Positions 43,284-52,536 are shown, counted from the first letter of the stretch. The stretch is DNA of 64,000 nucleotides from Sulfuricella sp. (GCA_023266195.1 JAHFRP010000011.1:1-64000); one strand, 5' to 3'. The notes: generated by a model not told the origin, from the letters alone. A program made the numbers and translations.

Positions 43284-44470
43284 AGGGTCAATCCCAGCCC
43301 GCGTCCGATAATCTTGTCCAGCCGCTGCATCGAGCTTTCCCAGTTGTGGTGCGACAGCATGCGCTCCCGTCCGGCCAGCGCCAGGCGCTGTCTTTCGGCC
43401 GGGTGGTCGAGAATGCGCAGCGCCGCTTCGGCGTGCTCGCGCGGGGTGGACGCGACCAGGAAATGCCTGTCCGCCTCGGCATCGACGCCGCCCGCCGCGG
43501 CCTTGCTGGTGACCACCGGCACGCCGGCCGCCATGGCTTCGAGGATCTTGTTCTGCGTGCCGCGCGCGATGGCGAGCGGCGCCACCGACAGGGCGGCGCG
43601 ATGCAGGTAGGGGCGCACGTCCGGCACCTGGCCGGTGACGCTGACGCCGGGCAGATCGGCAAGGCGCCGCACCGCCGGCGACGGGTTGGCGCCGACGATC
43701 TGCAATTTCACGTTCGGCCGGCACGCGCGGATTTGCGGCAGCACGTTGGCGCAGTAGTCGAACATGCACTGCTGGTTCGGGTAGTAGTCCATGCGGCCGA
43801 GAAAGCAGATCGTGTCCGGGTCGTAGGGCTCTTCCGCCGGCGCGAAATAGGCGCTGTCCACGCCGTTGGGAAACCAGTCGCCGGACACGTCCACGCCGTA
43901 GCCGTTGAGCGTTTCCCACTCGGCGCGGGTCGTCGCCGTGCACAGGTCGAATTTGGCGGCCAGCCGCTTTTCCGCGCGCAGCATCTTGGCTCCTTCGAGC
44001 CGGTAGCCGACGGAAAGGGGGAGCGGCTTGTGGCCGGCGTATTCCAGCCACTTCTGCGAATCCATGTCGCCGAAATCGAGAATTTTCGGAATGCCCCGCA
44101 CGTCTTCCACGTACTGCGCGACCGATGAGCAGTGCACGAAAATCAGGTCGAATTTCTGGCTTTGCAGCAGCGAGTCGATCCGCCGTGCCAGCGATGGCGA
44201 ATAGAAAAATCCCATGGAAGAAGGCCGCGTGGTGGGCAGGTGCGCGGCCATGCGCATCACCTGGACCGGGTTGCTGACCCGCGCCATCTCGTAGGCGGCG
44301 CAGTGCGGTGCGATGCCCTCGCCCTCGCGCGCCTCCTCGTCCGAGCGCGCCAGCGAAGCCACCGTCACGCGATGCGTCGCGGACAAGTGCTTGATCATGT
44401 GGAACGGTCGAATCTTTCCGCCGCGCTTGGGCGGGAAAGGAAAACGGTGGCAGATGAACAGGATGTTCAC
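43280..44470 (-). CDS. XrtA-associated sugar transferase (TIGR03087 type, GT4)
   Basis: A 396-residue GT-B transferase: MNILFICHRFPFPPKRGGKI, LIFVHCSSVAQYV, ILDFGDMDSQKWLEYAG, WFPNGVDSAYFAP, ICFLGRMDYYPNQQ and LAIARGTQNKILEAMAAG plus VPVVTSKAAAGG. It is a typical exosortase A locus transferase. Its stop TAG (43280-43282) comes from the repeat at 43207-43283. Confidence 0.88.
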   Translation of the reverse strand: MNILFICHRFPFPPKRGGKIRPFHMIKHLSATHRVTVASLARSDEEAREGEGIAPHCAAYEMARVSNPVQVMRMAAHLPTTRPSSMGFFYSPSLARRIDSLLQSQKFDLIFVHCSSVAQYVEDVRGIPKILDFGDMDSQKWLEYAGHKPLPLSVGYRLEGAKMLRAEKRLAAKFDLCTATTRAEWETLNGYGVDVSGDWFPNGVDSAYFAPAEEPYDPDTICFLGRMDYYPNQQCMFDYCANVLPQIRACRPNVKLQIVGANPSPAVRRLADLPGVSVTGQVPDVRPYLHRAALSVAPLAIARGTQNKILEAMAAGVPVVTSKAAAGGVDAEADRHFLVASTPREHAEAALRILDHPAERQRLALAGRERMLSHHNWESSMQRLDKIIGRGLGLTL

Positions 44471-44670
44471 GCGGTGGTCTTCCTCGATTCACCGGCTAAA
44501 TTCGTCGGCGCGCGCCGGCTGGTCTTTTTGCGGTGCGGGATATTCAAAAGTCGGGGTTCCTGAGTCGTGACGTTGTTAAGCGGGCGGCCACGCGGGCCTC
44601 GCGTGGAGCCGCCGGACAGCATGTTTAAATAAAATATAGCAGCTAAATTTTTTAGTTAAAGGCGGGGGCT

Positions 44671-44747
44671 GTAGGTCGGGCACGCTGTGCCCGACGATTT
44701 GGTGGATGGTGAGTGGAGGTTTGTCGGGCACGGGGTGCCCGACCTAC
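44671..44747. repeat. REPIN-like GTAG palindrome pair
   Basis: GTAGGTCGGGCACGCTGTGCCCGAC and the inverted GTCGGGCACGGGGTGCCCGACCTAC. Its right-hand GTAG supplies the stop codon of the methyltransferase gene at 44744. Confidence 0.75.
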
Positions 44748-45565
44748 GGGCTGACCACGGCCGCTTTCCGGCAAACGTAAATGATCACGTGCGGGCCGAT
44801 CAAAGGCGCTTCCGGTGTGTTTTCCCTGTGAATCACTTCGGACACGATGAATCCGCTTTTTTCCAGGCAGGCCTTCGCGCCGGCGGCCGTGAACTTGTTC
44901 TGCACCGGCTGCCGGATCGGTTTGTGGATTTTTCCGAGAAGCCACCTGGCGAGCCGGATCGGATGAGGGCGGGGAAAGAGATACTCCGAAGTTTTTTGCC
45001 GCAGACTTTGCCACGCGGTCAGGTGCTCATGGATCAGGACGACGTAATGGCCGCCGTCTTCGAGCACCCGGCAGATTTCGCGCGAGGCGGCATGGTCGTC
45101 GATGAAGTGTTCCATGACGCCGACGCTCGCGACCAGGTCGAAGTGCTTGTCGGGAAACGGCAGTAGCTCGCCGAGCGCGATGGCGAGCCGTGCCGGCGTT
45201 TGTTTCAGGGTCTTTTCGAGCGCCTGGACGGACAGCTCCGTGCCGTGCTTTTCGCCCGCCGCGACGGCGGCCAGCAGCACGCCTTCGCCGCAGCCGACCT
45301 CGAGCAGGCGCCGCGGCGAAAACCGGGCCAGCAGCCCGGCGAAAAAGCGGATGAATTCCGGCGTGCGGCCCTGGTTCTCCCAGACGTTCGTGTGCTCGGC
45401 ATAAATCGAATCGTAGGTCTCGACGAGTTTCCGCGACGACTGAAACCGCGCGTCGTTCGGCAGCAGCACCGGGAATCCCCTGGACCGGGCGAATTGGTGG
45501 GCGCACGGCGCGCAATGCAGATCGACGAGCGGCGTCTTGCAATCCGGGCAAACATAGGAGGTCAT
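44744..45565 (-). CDS. Class I SAM methyltransferase with N-terminal zinc ribbon
   Basis: A 273-residue protein. The N-terminus has two CxxC pairs (YVCPDCKTPLVDLHCAPCAH) likely to bind zinc. The methyltransferase domain follows with LLEVGCGEGVLLAAVAAGEK, GTELSVQ and LVASVGVMEHFIDDHAA. The acceptor is unknown; similar proteins occur in sugar-modification clusters. The stop codon (44744-44746) lies in the repeat. It follows the PLP decarboxylase gene after a repeat-filled 95-base gap. Confidence 0.8.
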   Translation of the reverse strand: MTSYVCPDCKTPLVDLHCAPCAHQFARSRGFPVLLPNDARFQSSRKLVETYDSIYAEHTNVWENQGRTPEFIRFFAGLLARFSPRRLLEVGCGEGVLLAAVAAGEKHGTELSVQALEKTLKQTPARLAIALGELLPFPDKHFDLVASVGVMEHFIDDHAASREICRVLEDGGHYVVLIHEHLTAWQSLRQKTSEYLFPRPHPIRLARWLLGKIHKPIRQPVQNKFTAAGAKACLEKSGFIVSEVIHRENTPEAPLIGPHVIIYVCRKAAVVSP

Positions 45566-45584
45566 GGGTTATTCTCCGTGTCGC

Positions 45585-45659
45585 GTGGGTCGGGCATCGG
45601 GTGCCCGACGATTGTGGGTGAATCGTCTTGGTTTGTCGGGCACGGGGTGCCCGACCTAC
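45585..45659. repeat. REPIN-like palindrome pair
   Basis: GTGGGTCGGGCATCGGGTGCCCGAC and the inverted GTCGGGCACGGGGTGCCCGACCTAC. It lies between the PLP decarboxylase and methyltransferase genes. Confidence 0.7.
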
Positions 45660-45660
45660 G

Positions 45661-46896
45661 TCAAACCAGCACCTCCAGCGGGGCCGGATGGCCGAGGAAC
45701 GCGGTCGGGCTCGCGGTCAGCCCGTAGGCGCCGGACTGGAATACGACGACCAGGTCGCCGGGCTCAGCCCTGGCCATTTCCATCTGGTCAGCCAGCACAT
45801 CCAGCGGCGTGCAAAGCGGCCCGACCACCGAGGCGGTTTCCCGCTCGCCGCTTTCCACTTTGTTGCCGACGACGACGGGGTAATTCTTCCGGATCACCTG
45901 GCCGAAATTGCCGGAGGCGGCGAGGTGGTGGTGCAGCCCGCCGTCGGTCACCAGGAACACTTGTCCGCGCGAAATTTTTCGCTCCAGCACGCGGCATACG
46001 TAGATGCCGGCTTCGGCCGCCAGGTAGCGGCCGAGTTCGATCACGACCTGGGCTTCGGGAAGGCGTTTCCTCAGTTCCGGCAGCAGCCGCAGCAGGTTTT
46101 GGCCGACGATGGCCAGCCCCAGCGGCTCCTCGCCCGGAAAATAGGGCACGCCGAAGCCGCCGCCGATGTTGAGCAGGCGCACCGGGGACGGGGTGTGCCG
46201 GGCCAGGCGCATCGCCAGCTGCAAGGTTTTTTCGTGCGCCTCCTCGATGGCGCCGGCCTTCAGGTTCTGCGATCCGCTGAAAATGTGGAATCCCTGGAAA
46301 TCCAGGCCCAGCACGCCGATCCGATCCAGCAGGTCGGGCACCAGCTCGGCGTCCACCCCGAACTGCTTCGGTCCGCCGCCCATTTTCATGCCGGAGGACT
46401 TGAGCTCGAAATCCGGGTTGACGCGGACCGCAACCCTGGGACGCACGCCCAGGTGTCCGCCCAGTGCCGCGATGCGCTCGGTTTCCTGGGCGGATTCCAT
46501 GTTGACGACCACGCCCGCGGCGATGGCGCGGGAAAGTTCGCCGTCGCTCTTGCCAGGCCCGGCGAAGCTGATCCGGTGCGGCGGCATCGGGGTATCCAGG
46601 GCGACTTTCAGCTCCCCGCCGGACGCCACGTCGAATCCGTCCACCAGGCCCGCCATCAGCTGCACCAAGGCCGGCATCGGGTTGGCCTTCATCGCGTAAT
46701 GGAGGTGCACTTCGGCGGGCAGATGGCGCCGCAGCAAGGCGACGCGATCCGCGATCCGCTGGCGGTCGTAGGCGTAAAACGGCGTGCTGCCCACCCGCTG
46801 CGCCAGCCTGGTCAGCGGCATGCCGCCGATCTGGAGGCAGTCGTCGCACACCGGGAACTGAGTCAGCGGGGCGTGCGTCGGGCGCGGATGGTTCAT
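45661..46896 (-). CDS. XrtA-associated PLP-dependent decarboxylase (fold III)
   Basis: A 411-residue protein of the ornithine/diaminopimelate decarboxylase family. The PLP lysine is Lys70 in LHYAMKANPMPAL, the phosphate loop is NIGGGFGVPY, and the second-subunit catalytic cysteine lies in VVGPLCTPLDVL. The substrate is unknown; it could act on an amino acid bound to the small carrier protein encoded nearby. It is a standard exosortase A companion (TIGR03099 type). It is immediately downstream of the acyl-CoA ligase gene (61-base gap), so the two probably work in sequence. Confidence 0.88.
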   Translation of the reverse strand: MNHPRPTHAPLTQFPVCDDCLQIGGMPLTRLAQRVGSTPFYAYDRQRIADRVALLRRHLPAEVHLHYAMKANPMPALVQLMAGLVDGFDVASGGELKVALDTPMPPHRISFAGPGKSDGELSRAIAAGVVVNMESAQETERIAALGGHLGVRPRVAVRVNPDFELKSSGMKMGGGPKQFGVDAELVPDLLDRIGVLGLDFQGFHIFSGSQNLKAGAIEEAHEKTLQLAMRLARHTPSPVRLLNIGGGFGVPYFPGEEPLGLAIVGQNLLRLLPELRKRLPEAQVVIELGRYLAAEAGIYVCRVLERKISRGQVFLVTDGGLHHHLAASGNFGQVIRKNYPVVVGNKVESGERETASVVGPLCTPLDVLADQMEMARAEPGDLVVVFQSGAYGLTASPTAFLGHPAPLEVLV

Positions 46897-46957
46897 GCTG
46901 GCAACCTCTGTTCCAACTGCAAAAACTTATTGGCCGCGAAAAGGCTATCGATCTGTT

Positions 46958-48544
46958 TCATTTTGCCGCTCCCGTGAATGCATCCTGAAGTTCCTGGGCC
47001 AGCAGCTTGCGGTCGATCTTGCCGTTGGGGTTGCGCGGCAGGCTGCCTTGCCGGATCTCGATCCGGGCGGGCAGCATGTAGGCGGGGAGGTGGGGCCGGC
47101 ACGCCGCCAGCAGCGTTTCGGCATCGAACTCGGCGCCGTTGCGCGGAGTCGCGGCCACGACGATGGCCTGGCCGAGCTCGGGGTGGGGAACGCCGATGGC
47201 GGCGGCCTCGTTGACCTGCCCGGTGGCATAGACGACTTCTTCCACCTCGGAGGGGCTGACCCGATAGCCCGAGGTCTTGATCATTTCGTCCTTGCGGCTG
47301 ATGAAGTAGAGATAGCCCTCGTCGTCCATGCGCACGGTGTCGCCCGACCAGACCGCCAGTTCCGGAATCGGCAGGCCGGGGTGGGCTGGCGACACCGGCT
47401 TGAAGCGTTCGGCGGTCTTCTCCGGGTCGTTCCAGTAGCCCATCGATACCAGCGCGCCGCGATGCACCAGCTCTCCCGGTTCGCCGGGCGCGCAGGGCGT
47501 GCCGTCCGCGCGCAGCACCAGCACCTCGGCGTTGGGGATGGCTTTCCCCATCGAATCCGGGCGCCGGTCCAGCTCGGCCGGCGGCAGGAAGGTGGAGCGG
47601 AACGCTTCGGTCAGGCCGTACATCAGGTACACCTTGGTCCTGGGCAGCGCGCCGCGCAGCACGTCGAGCGTGGTTCGCTGCATCGCCCCGCCGGAATTGG
47701 TGATGTAGCGCAGCGGCGCATCCTCCGGCCAGCGCAGCTGGGCCAGCTGGATCCACAGCGGCGGCACCGCCGCCAGGCCGGTGATGCGCGCATCCTCGAC
47801 CGCCTTGACGATGTCCCGCGGCAGCAGGTAATTCATCAGGACGGCGGCGGCCCCGGTGTGGAACGCGGTGGTGAGCTGGCTGAGGCCGTAGTCGAAGCTC
47901 AGCGGCAGTACGGCGAGAATCCGGTCGTCCGGCGTGTTTTCCAGGTAGCCGGCCACGCTCTTCGCCCCGGCCACCATGTTGCGGTGGGACAGCACCACGC
48001 CCTTGGGCCGGCCGGTGCTGCCGGAGGTGTAGAGAATCGCGGCCATGTCGCTGTCGATGGCGCGGTGCGGCCGGGCCGTTCCGGCGGCAGCGGCCGCTTC
48101 GTCCCAGAGCACGATCTCCACGCCCGGAATGGCTGGCAGCGAATCCGCCGGGCCCGCCGCCACCACGGTGCGGAGGTCGGGGCATTGCGGCAGGACGGCG
48201 GCCAGCAGCCTGAGCCGATCGGCCGAGGTCACCAGTATCCGCACGTTGCAGTCGCCCAGGATGTAGGCGACCTGTTCCGGCTTGAGCAGCGGATTGACCG
48301 GCACGAACACCCCACCCGCAGCGGCGGCTCCGAACAGGGCCGCCACCGTTTCCACCCGTTTTTCAAGCCAGACCGCCACCCGCTCGCCGCGGCCGAGGCC
48401 CAGCGCCAGCATCGCAGCCGCCGTCGATTCGACTTCCCCGGCCAAGGCGGCGTAGTCCAGCCGTCGTTCCCTGTAGGTCAACGCTTCTTCGTTCGGAGTG
48501 CGGTCGGCGGAGCGGAAAATGAATTCGTGAATCAAAGCGGCCAT
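46958..48544 (-). CDS. XrtA-associated AMP-forming acyl-CoA/ACP ligase
   Basis: A 528-residue ANL-superfamily enzyme. The ATP loop is ILYTSGSTGRPKGVVLSHRN (about residue 155), with YGLTEAFRSTFL, WSGDTVRMDDEGYLYFISRK and a C-terminal catalytic lysine region GSLPRNPNGKIDRK. It adenylates a carboxylate and transfers it to a thiol (CoA or the carrier protein at 51273). TIGR03098 type. The ATG at 48544 gives the family N-terminus; an ATG at 48619 would read through a repeat. Confidence 0.88.
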   Translation of the reverse strand: MAALIHEFIFRSADRTPNEEALTYRERRLDYAALAGEVESTAAAMLALGLGRGERVAVWLEKRVETVAALFGAAAAGGVFVPVNPLLKPEQVAYILGDCNVRILVTSADRLRLLAAVLPQCPDLRTVVAAGPADSLPAIPGVEIVLWDEAAAAAGTARPHRAIDSDMAAILYTSGSTGRPKGVVLSHRNMVAGAKSVAGYLENTPDDRILAVLPLSFDYGLSQLTTAFHTGAAAVLMNYLLPRDIVKAVEDARITGLAAVPPLWIQLAQLRWPEDAPLRYITNSGGAMQRTTLDVLRGALPRTKVYLMYGLTEAFRSTFLPPAELDRRPDSMGKAIPNAEVLVLRADGTPCAPGEPGELVHRGALVSMGYWNDPEKTAERFKPVSPAHPGLPIPELAVWSGDTVRMDDEGYLYFISRKDEMIKTSGYRVSPSEVEEVVYATGQVNEAAAIGVPHPELGQAIVVAATPRNGAEFDAETLLAACRPHLPAYMLPARIEIRQGSLPRNPNGKIDRKLLAQELQDAFTGAAK

Positions 48545-48592
48545 TTGTATAACCTGTTCGTTATTGTGTTGGATCGACGGGTCGATGGACGG

Positions 48593-48671
48593 GTAGGTCG
48601 CGCACCCCGTGCCCGACAAATTTCATAAATTGCCCACCAATAAACCGTCGGGCACGGGGTGCCCGCCCTAC
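48593..48671. repeat. REPIN-like GTAG palindrome pair
   Basis: GTAGGTCGCGCACCCCGTGCCCGAC and the inverted GTCGGGCACGGGGTGCCCGCCCTAC. The right-hand GTAG, read on the minus strand, contains the stop codon of the tetratricopeptide gene at 48668. Confidence 0.72.
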
Positions 48672-49291
48672 TCGGCCCACTTCCCCGCTGCGGTCAATTT
48701 GTCCTTGAGGCCGGACAAGGGAAATCCCAGTTCGTAAGCTTTTTTTGCGTAGGTTCTTGCGTGCTCGTAATCCTTTTCCTGGAAATAGATCAGGCCGAGG
48801 TTGTAGTTGATGTTGGCGTTGTCCGGCTCCAGCCGGATTGCCTCGTTGAATTGCTCGGTTACCGCGGCTTTGCTGGCAGGATTGCCCAATTTGGACAGGT
48901 AAATGCCGTAAATCATGTGCGCCACGCCGTCGTCAGGCATAAAGCGAAAAGCTCGGTCGAAATAGCATTGGACCGAGTAGGACGCATTGCTTGCACGTGG
49001 GGATTTTTCCCTTAGAGCCAGTTTCGCCATGGACATCAAGGCACGATGGTGATTCGGGAAGCGATACAGCGTGTAGGAAAGATCCCCCCCGATGTATGCC
49101 GTGTTGCCTTTGACCAGGTTTTCCACATCACGAGTGAAATGGAACCGTTCGACAAGCTCTAGCATGCCCTTGTTGTCGCTGTTTCGGTAATCGCCGTAGG
49201 TCTCCCCCAAAGCTCCGCAAATTTCGGCCGCCTGAAGATTTGCTGACACGGCAACGATCGTTGCCGCGGCAATGGCTGAAATGAAATTCAT
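48668..49291 (-). CDS. Exported tetratricopeptide-repeat protein
   Basis: A 207-residue protein with signal peptide MNFISAIAAATIVAVSANLQ cleaved near QAA. The C-terminal part holds TPR units (AVTEQFNEAIRLEPDNANIN and NLGLIYFQEKDYEHARTYAK). It is probably periplasmic and may scaffold envelope complexes. It does not match the named exosortase families that I know. Its stop (48668-48670) lies in a repeat. Confidence 0.75.
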   Translation of the reverse strand: MNFISAIAAATIVAVSANLQAAEICGALGETYGDYRNSDNKGMLELVERFHFTRDVENLVKGNTAYIGGDLSYTLYRFPNHHRALMSMAKLALREKSPRASNASYSVQCYFDRAFRFMPDDGVAHMIYGIYLSKLGNPASKAAVTEQFNEAIRLEPDNANINYNLGLIYFQEKDYEHARTYAKKAYELGFPLSGLKDKLTAAGKWAE

Positions 49292-49454
49292 GGCATCTCC
49301 TCGTGGTGGTGTTCATCCCCTTGGCTGAGTATAGTCGGTCAAAAACCACATCATGATCTCCCCGTTGCCTGTTCAAGAATGGTCGCACGGCTTTGCATGC
49401 CTGAACCTTCTGGATTTGCCGGCGCTCTCCCCGACGATGAAAAATGACATGCGA

Positions 49455-50309
49455 TCACCATGATCGCACCCAGTCGCTGGTCCAGTCGGCTACCTGGTCG
49501 CGCCATTCGCGCCGGGAGAAAGTGTGGTTGGCTTCCGGCAAGTCGCGGCGGGTTACGCCGGGGGAATTCAGCAGCTTCCGCCATTTGGAGGACGCGCTGG
49601 TCAGGTCGGAAAACTCGCGCGCGGTGAGGTCGTTGCCGCTCATGATCAGGAGCGTCCTTCCCTTGAAGCGGCTGAGGCCATGGAACATCCGTTCCGGCAG
49701 GGGACTTGGACCGCACGGTTCGGCCGGTGCGGCCTGCTTGATCGTCGGCAAGACCTTGCCGACCAGTCCGGCCAGGGAGCGGGCGGCCGCGGCGTAATCG
49801 AAGCGGCCGTGGCGTATCTTGTCCCACAGCTCGGGCTCGAACAGGCGGGCCAGGTAGTAATGTTTCAGCGTGGCCTTGGCGATCCCGGCTTCCGTCCTGA
49901 TCCAGGGATTCAGCAATACCAGGCCGGTTACGCGGCGATCCTGCGCGGCATAGAAAATGGCGGCCGACGCGGCATCGCACAGCCCCCAGATCGCTGCTTC
50001 CCGAAGGGCGGGAACCTCCGCGAAAAATCGGTCTATCGCATGGCGAATGTCGTCGTCCACCGCCTCGAAGGTCCGCGCGTCGCCTTCGCCGTCGCCCATG
50101 CCGCGGTAGTCGAAGCGCATCGCGGCGACGCCGTGGGCCGCGAGGTGGCGGGCCAGCAGCGTGAACTGGCGGTGGCTCCCCGCCCGATACTGCGGCCCGC
50201 CGACCACGATCAGCACGCCTCGGGAAATTGCCTGCTCGGGCAGGCTCACAATTCCATACAGCCAGGAATCGCGGCAGGAGAAGGCGGTGGCGCGTTCCGT
50301 GAAGTTCAT
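49455..50309 (-). CDS. XrtA-associated hydrolase 1 (alpha/beta hydrolase, Cys nucleophile)
   Basis: A 284-residue alpha/beta hydrolase. The oxyanion region is VVGGPQYRAGSHRQ; the nucleophile elbow is GLCDAAS with Cys111 instead of serine; the acid is in LIMSGNDLTAREF and the histidine in PEANHTFSRREW. TIGR03100 type. The Cys substitution fits acyl-transfer or thioesterase chemistry. The ATG at 50309 overlaps the hydrolase 2 stop by four bases, so the two are co-translated. Confidence 0.88.
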   Translation of the reverse strand: MNFTERATAFSCRDSWLYGIVSLPEQAISRGVLIVVGGPQYRAGSHRQFTLLARHLAAHGVAAMRFDYRGMGDGEGDARTFEAVDDDIRHAIDRFFAEVPALREAAIWGLCDAASAAIFYAAQDRRVTGLVLLNPWIRTEAGIAKATLKHYYLARLFEPELWDKIRHGRFDYAAAARSLAGLVGKVLPTIKQAAPAEPCGPSPLPERMFHGLSRFKGRTLLIMSGNDLTAREFSDLTSASSKWRKLLNSPGVTRRDLPEANHTFSRREWRDQVADWTSDWVRSW

Positions 50310-51151
50310 GGCGCCGCCAGGGCGAAAAGCCCCGCCGTAGCGGCTACCAGCCCAGGACATTCCGAGATTTCCTGGGTTGCCCAGAACGGCGGGCCGGGTA
50401 TCGCCTGTATTCGCAAATCGGTCCCGCATTGCGCCCAGGCGTCCGCCACTCGTGCCGCCGCCGGCGGTATGGAACGGCCCGCTTCGGGCACGATTTCGAG
50501 CCAGTGGACCGGGCATGTCGTCGGCGCAAGCTCGGCCGCGCTCAGGCGGTCGATGGCGGCTGCCAGGTCGGGCGTCAATGCGTAGCCGGCCACTTCGAGG
50601 GTTTCGCCGGCGGCCAGGGCGCCGCGCATGGCCTGGGTTCCCGCGGGTTTTTCCGTGTCTCCGGCGAGCATTTCGTTGGCCAGGCGCAGGCGCAAAAACC
50701 GGGTCAGAAAAGATGCGCCGCCAATCACCGGTTGCCACAGGACGACCTGGTCGATGGCGCGCTCCGTGCCGCCGACGAAATCCAGCGCGAGCAGCGCCCC
50801 CAGCCGCAGCCCCCACAGGCCGATCGGCCCTGGGGCGCGGTCTTCCAGCCATTCCCGCGCAACGGCCAGGTCCTGTTTCCAGATATCCCAGCGCGCTTCG
50901 GAGAATTCGCCGCTGCTGTCGCCGCAGCCGAAAAGGTCCATCTGCAGCACGCCGAAACCCATGGCGGAAAAAATCCTCGCCTGCAACGCCGCCATGCGCC
51001 GGGACTTGTTCATTTCGTCGCCGAACGGGTGGACGTAGATGAATGCCCCAGCCCGCCTCTTATCCGCATGGGGCGCGTGGTACATGCAAAAACGTGTTCC
51101 TGGCGCGGCGTCCAGGAAGAACGCCTCGGCGGGCGGGTGTTCTCTTGTCAT
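50306..51151 (-). CDS. XrtA-associated hydrolase 2 (alpha/beta fold, nucleophile replaced)
   Basis: A 281-residue alpha/beta hydrolase-fold protein: FIYVHPFGDEMNKSRR, MDLFGCGDSSGEF and WGLRLGALLALDF. In the nucleophile elbow Arg116 occupies the usual serine place (GLRLGA), so hydrolysis by the normal route looks impossible. TIGR03101 type. It is the partner of hydrolase 1, perhaps as an inactive subunit. The C-terminal half is variable. Confidence 0.85.
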   Translation of the reverse strand: MTREHPPAEAFFLDAAPGTRFCMYHAPHADKRRAGAFIYVHPFGDEMNKSRRMAALQARIFSAMGFGVLQMDLFGCGDSSGEFSEARWDIWKQDLAVAREWLEDRAPGPIGLWGLRLGALLALDFVGGTERAIDQVVLWQPVIGGASFLTRFLRLRLANEMLAGDTEKPAGTQAMRGALAAGETLEVAGYALTPDLAAAIDRLSAAELAPTTCPVHWLEIVPEAGRSIPPAAARVADAWAQCGTDLRIQAIPGPPFWATQEISECPGLVAATAGLFALAAP

Positions 51152-51206
51152 AAAAAACGCCGTCGGCGTGAAATGTCCATATGTTCCAGCGTGTCTGCGC
51201 TGGGCT

Positions 51207-51264
51207 GTAGGTGCGAATTCATTCGCACATAGGCGATGGATTGTGCGAATGAATTCGCACCCAC
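51207..51264. repeat. REPIN-like GTAG palindrome pair, GAATTC stem type
   Basis: GTAGGTGCGAATTCATTCGCAC faces GTGCGAATGAATTCGCACCCAC. The same stem type occurs at 54403-54460. It lies between the hydrolase 2 and carrier-protein genes. Confidence 0.7.
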
Positions 51265-51272
51265 AAGAACGA

Positions 51273-51524
51273 TCATCCAGCCAATTTCTGGCCGAAGAAG
51301 CGGGTCAGGCTTCCCAGGCTCTCGAAGGTCGCGGCGCTGATTTCGTCGTCGTCAACGGTCACGCCGAAGTGTTCTTCCAGCGCGGTGATCACGTTGACGA
51401 CCGCCATCGAATCCAGCTCCGGGATGCTCCCCAGCAAGGCGGAATCCTCCTTGAGGGAATGCTTGTGTTCGCCGAGGCTCAATACGTCGGACAGGATGGT
51501 TTTTACTGCTTCGAGATGCTGCAT
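51273..51524 (-). CDS. Acyl carrier protein
   Basis: An 83-residue four-helix carrier protein. The phosphopantetheine attachment serine is Ser39 in PELDSMAVVNVI. It would carry the acyl or aminoacyl group activated by the ligase at 46958. The ATG at 51524 is preceded by GGAG. It is 14 bases downstream of the GNAT-like gene and belongs to the same operon. Confidence 0.88.
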   Translation of the reverse strand: MQHLEAVKTILSDVLSLGEHKHSLKEDSALLGSIPELDSMAVVNVITALEEHFGVTVDDDEISAATFESLGSLTRFFGQKLAG

Positions 51525-51538
51525 GATCGCTCCGTTGG

Positions 51539-52279
51539 TTATGCGCCGCGGGGCGAGACGGGCTCGCCCGATTTCCCGGCGTCGAGGCGGAATTCGGGAA
51601 ATGCGGCGGGGTGGGGGGACAGGTGAAAATATGGCGGCAGGGTGGCGAGCATGGCCTGCCACCGGCCCGCGCGCAGGAAAACCGCACTGCCCAGGGACAC
51701 CGTTCCCAGGCGCGCATGGACATCGCGCGAACCGGCGTTGAAGGCGGAAATCCGGCTGCACGACCAGCGGATGTCGTTGTCGGCGAGGAGGCGGTTCGCC
51801 TCGTCCCACAGGCGCAGAAAGGCGAAGCCGAGGCGACAGTCGGGCGCCACGTAGACGTCGAAATCCCAGGCGGCGCCGGGCGCCGGCGTAAAGCGGGCGC
51901 GCACCTCGTCCTCCTGGTAGCCGTCCAGACTCAGCCACAAATAGCCGATGAATCGATCATCCCTGAAGGCGGCCAGACAGCGCGCGCCTTGCGCATACCG
52001 CGCCTCGATCGCGGCGGCGGGGCGGGGAAATTGTTTGGCGCCGGCGTCTTGCGCGCCAATCGGCCGAACTTGTATTTGCGCGCCCCGGCCCGGCGGCAGC
52101 AGGGAGGCCTTCGCCACCGGCTGCGCGACCAGGTAATACTTGTATAAACGCGTGCCCCCCTTCGAAACCTTGTTCAGCAACCGGTCGAGCGCGTAAAGGC
52201 CAGTATCGAGCCAGCCCATCTGCCGCAACGTCTGGCCGATTTGTTTCCTTTTCCCGTTATAGAGCTCGGACGCGCCCAT
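51539..52279 (-). CDS. GNAT-like acyltransferase of the XrtA module
   Basis: A 246-residue protein. An N-terminal helical part of about 60 residues is followed by a GNAT-type fold (CLAAFRDDRFIGYLWLSLDG, WDFDVYVAPDCRLGFAFLRL and ISAFNAGSRDVHARLG). It probably acylates an amine using the acyl-ACP from the adjacent gene. The ATG at 52279 has GGGGG about 5 bases upstream; longer starts (52309, 52414) seem unlikely. The specific substrate is unknown. Confidence 0.7.
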   Translation of the reverse strand: MGASELYNGKRKQIGQTLRQMGWLDTGLYALDRLLNKVSKGGTRLYKYYLVAQPVAKASLLPPGRGAQIQVRPIGAQDAGAKQFPRPAAAIEARYAQGARCLAAFRDDRFIGYLWLSLDGYQEDEVRARFTPAPGAAWDFDVYVAPDCRLGFAFLRLWDEANRLLADNDIRWSCSRISAFNAGSRDVHARLGTVSLGSAVFLRAGRWQAMLATLPPYFHLSPHPAAFPEFRLDAGKSGEPVSPRGA

Positions 52280-52536
52280 AATCCCCCGTTTCCTTGTTCG
52301 GTCTCGCATGCCTGATCGATAGACGCCGCGTTCCTCTATGTATAGTACATATCCGGCGAGCGCGGTAACGGTGCCTGTTTGTGGAGCGACAACCGCCGCC
52401 TCTGGGTCGAACAAGGGGCATGAGCGGGGTGTTGAAAAAACGTGGCGAGAGGGGCGTTTTTCAACACCCTGTTGGAATCCGCCTGTTCGCGAATTTCACG
52501 CTAAAGCCGGATCCGCAATGGCACAAATCCAATCCT

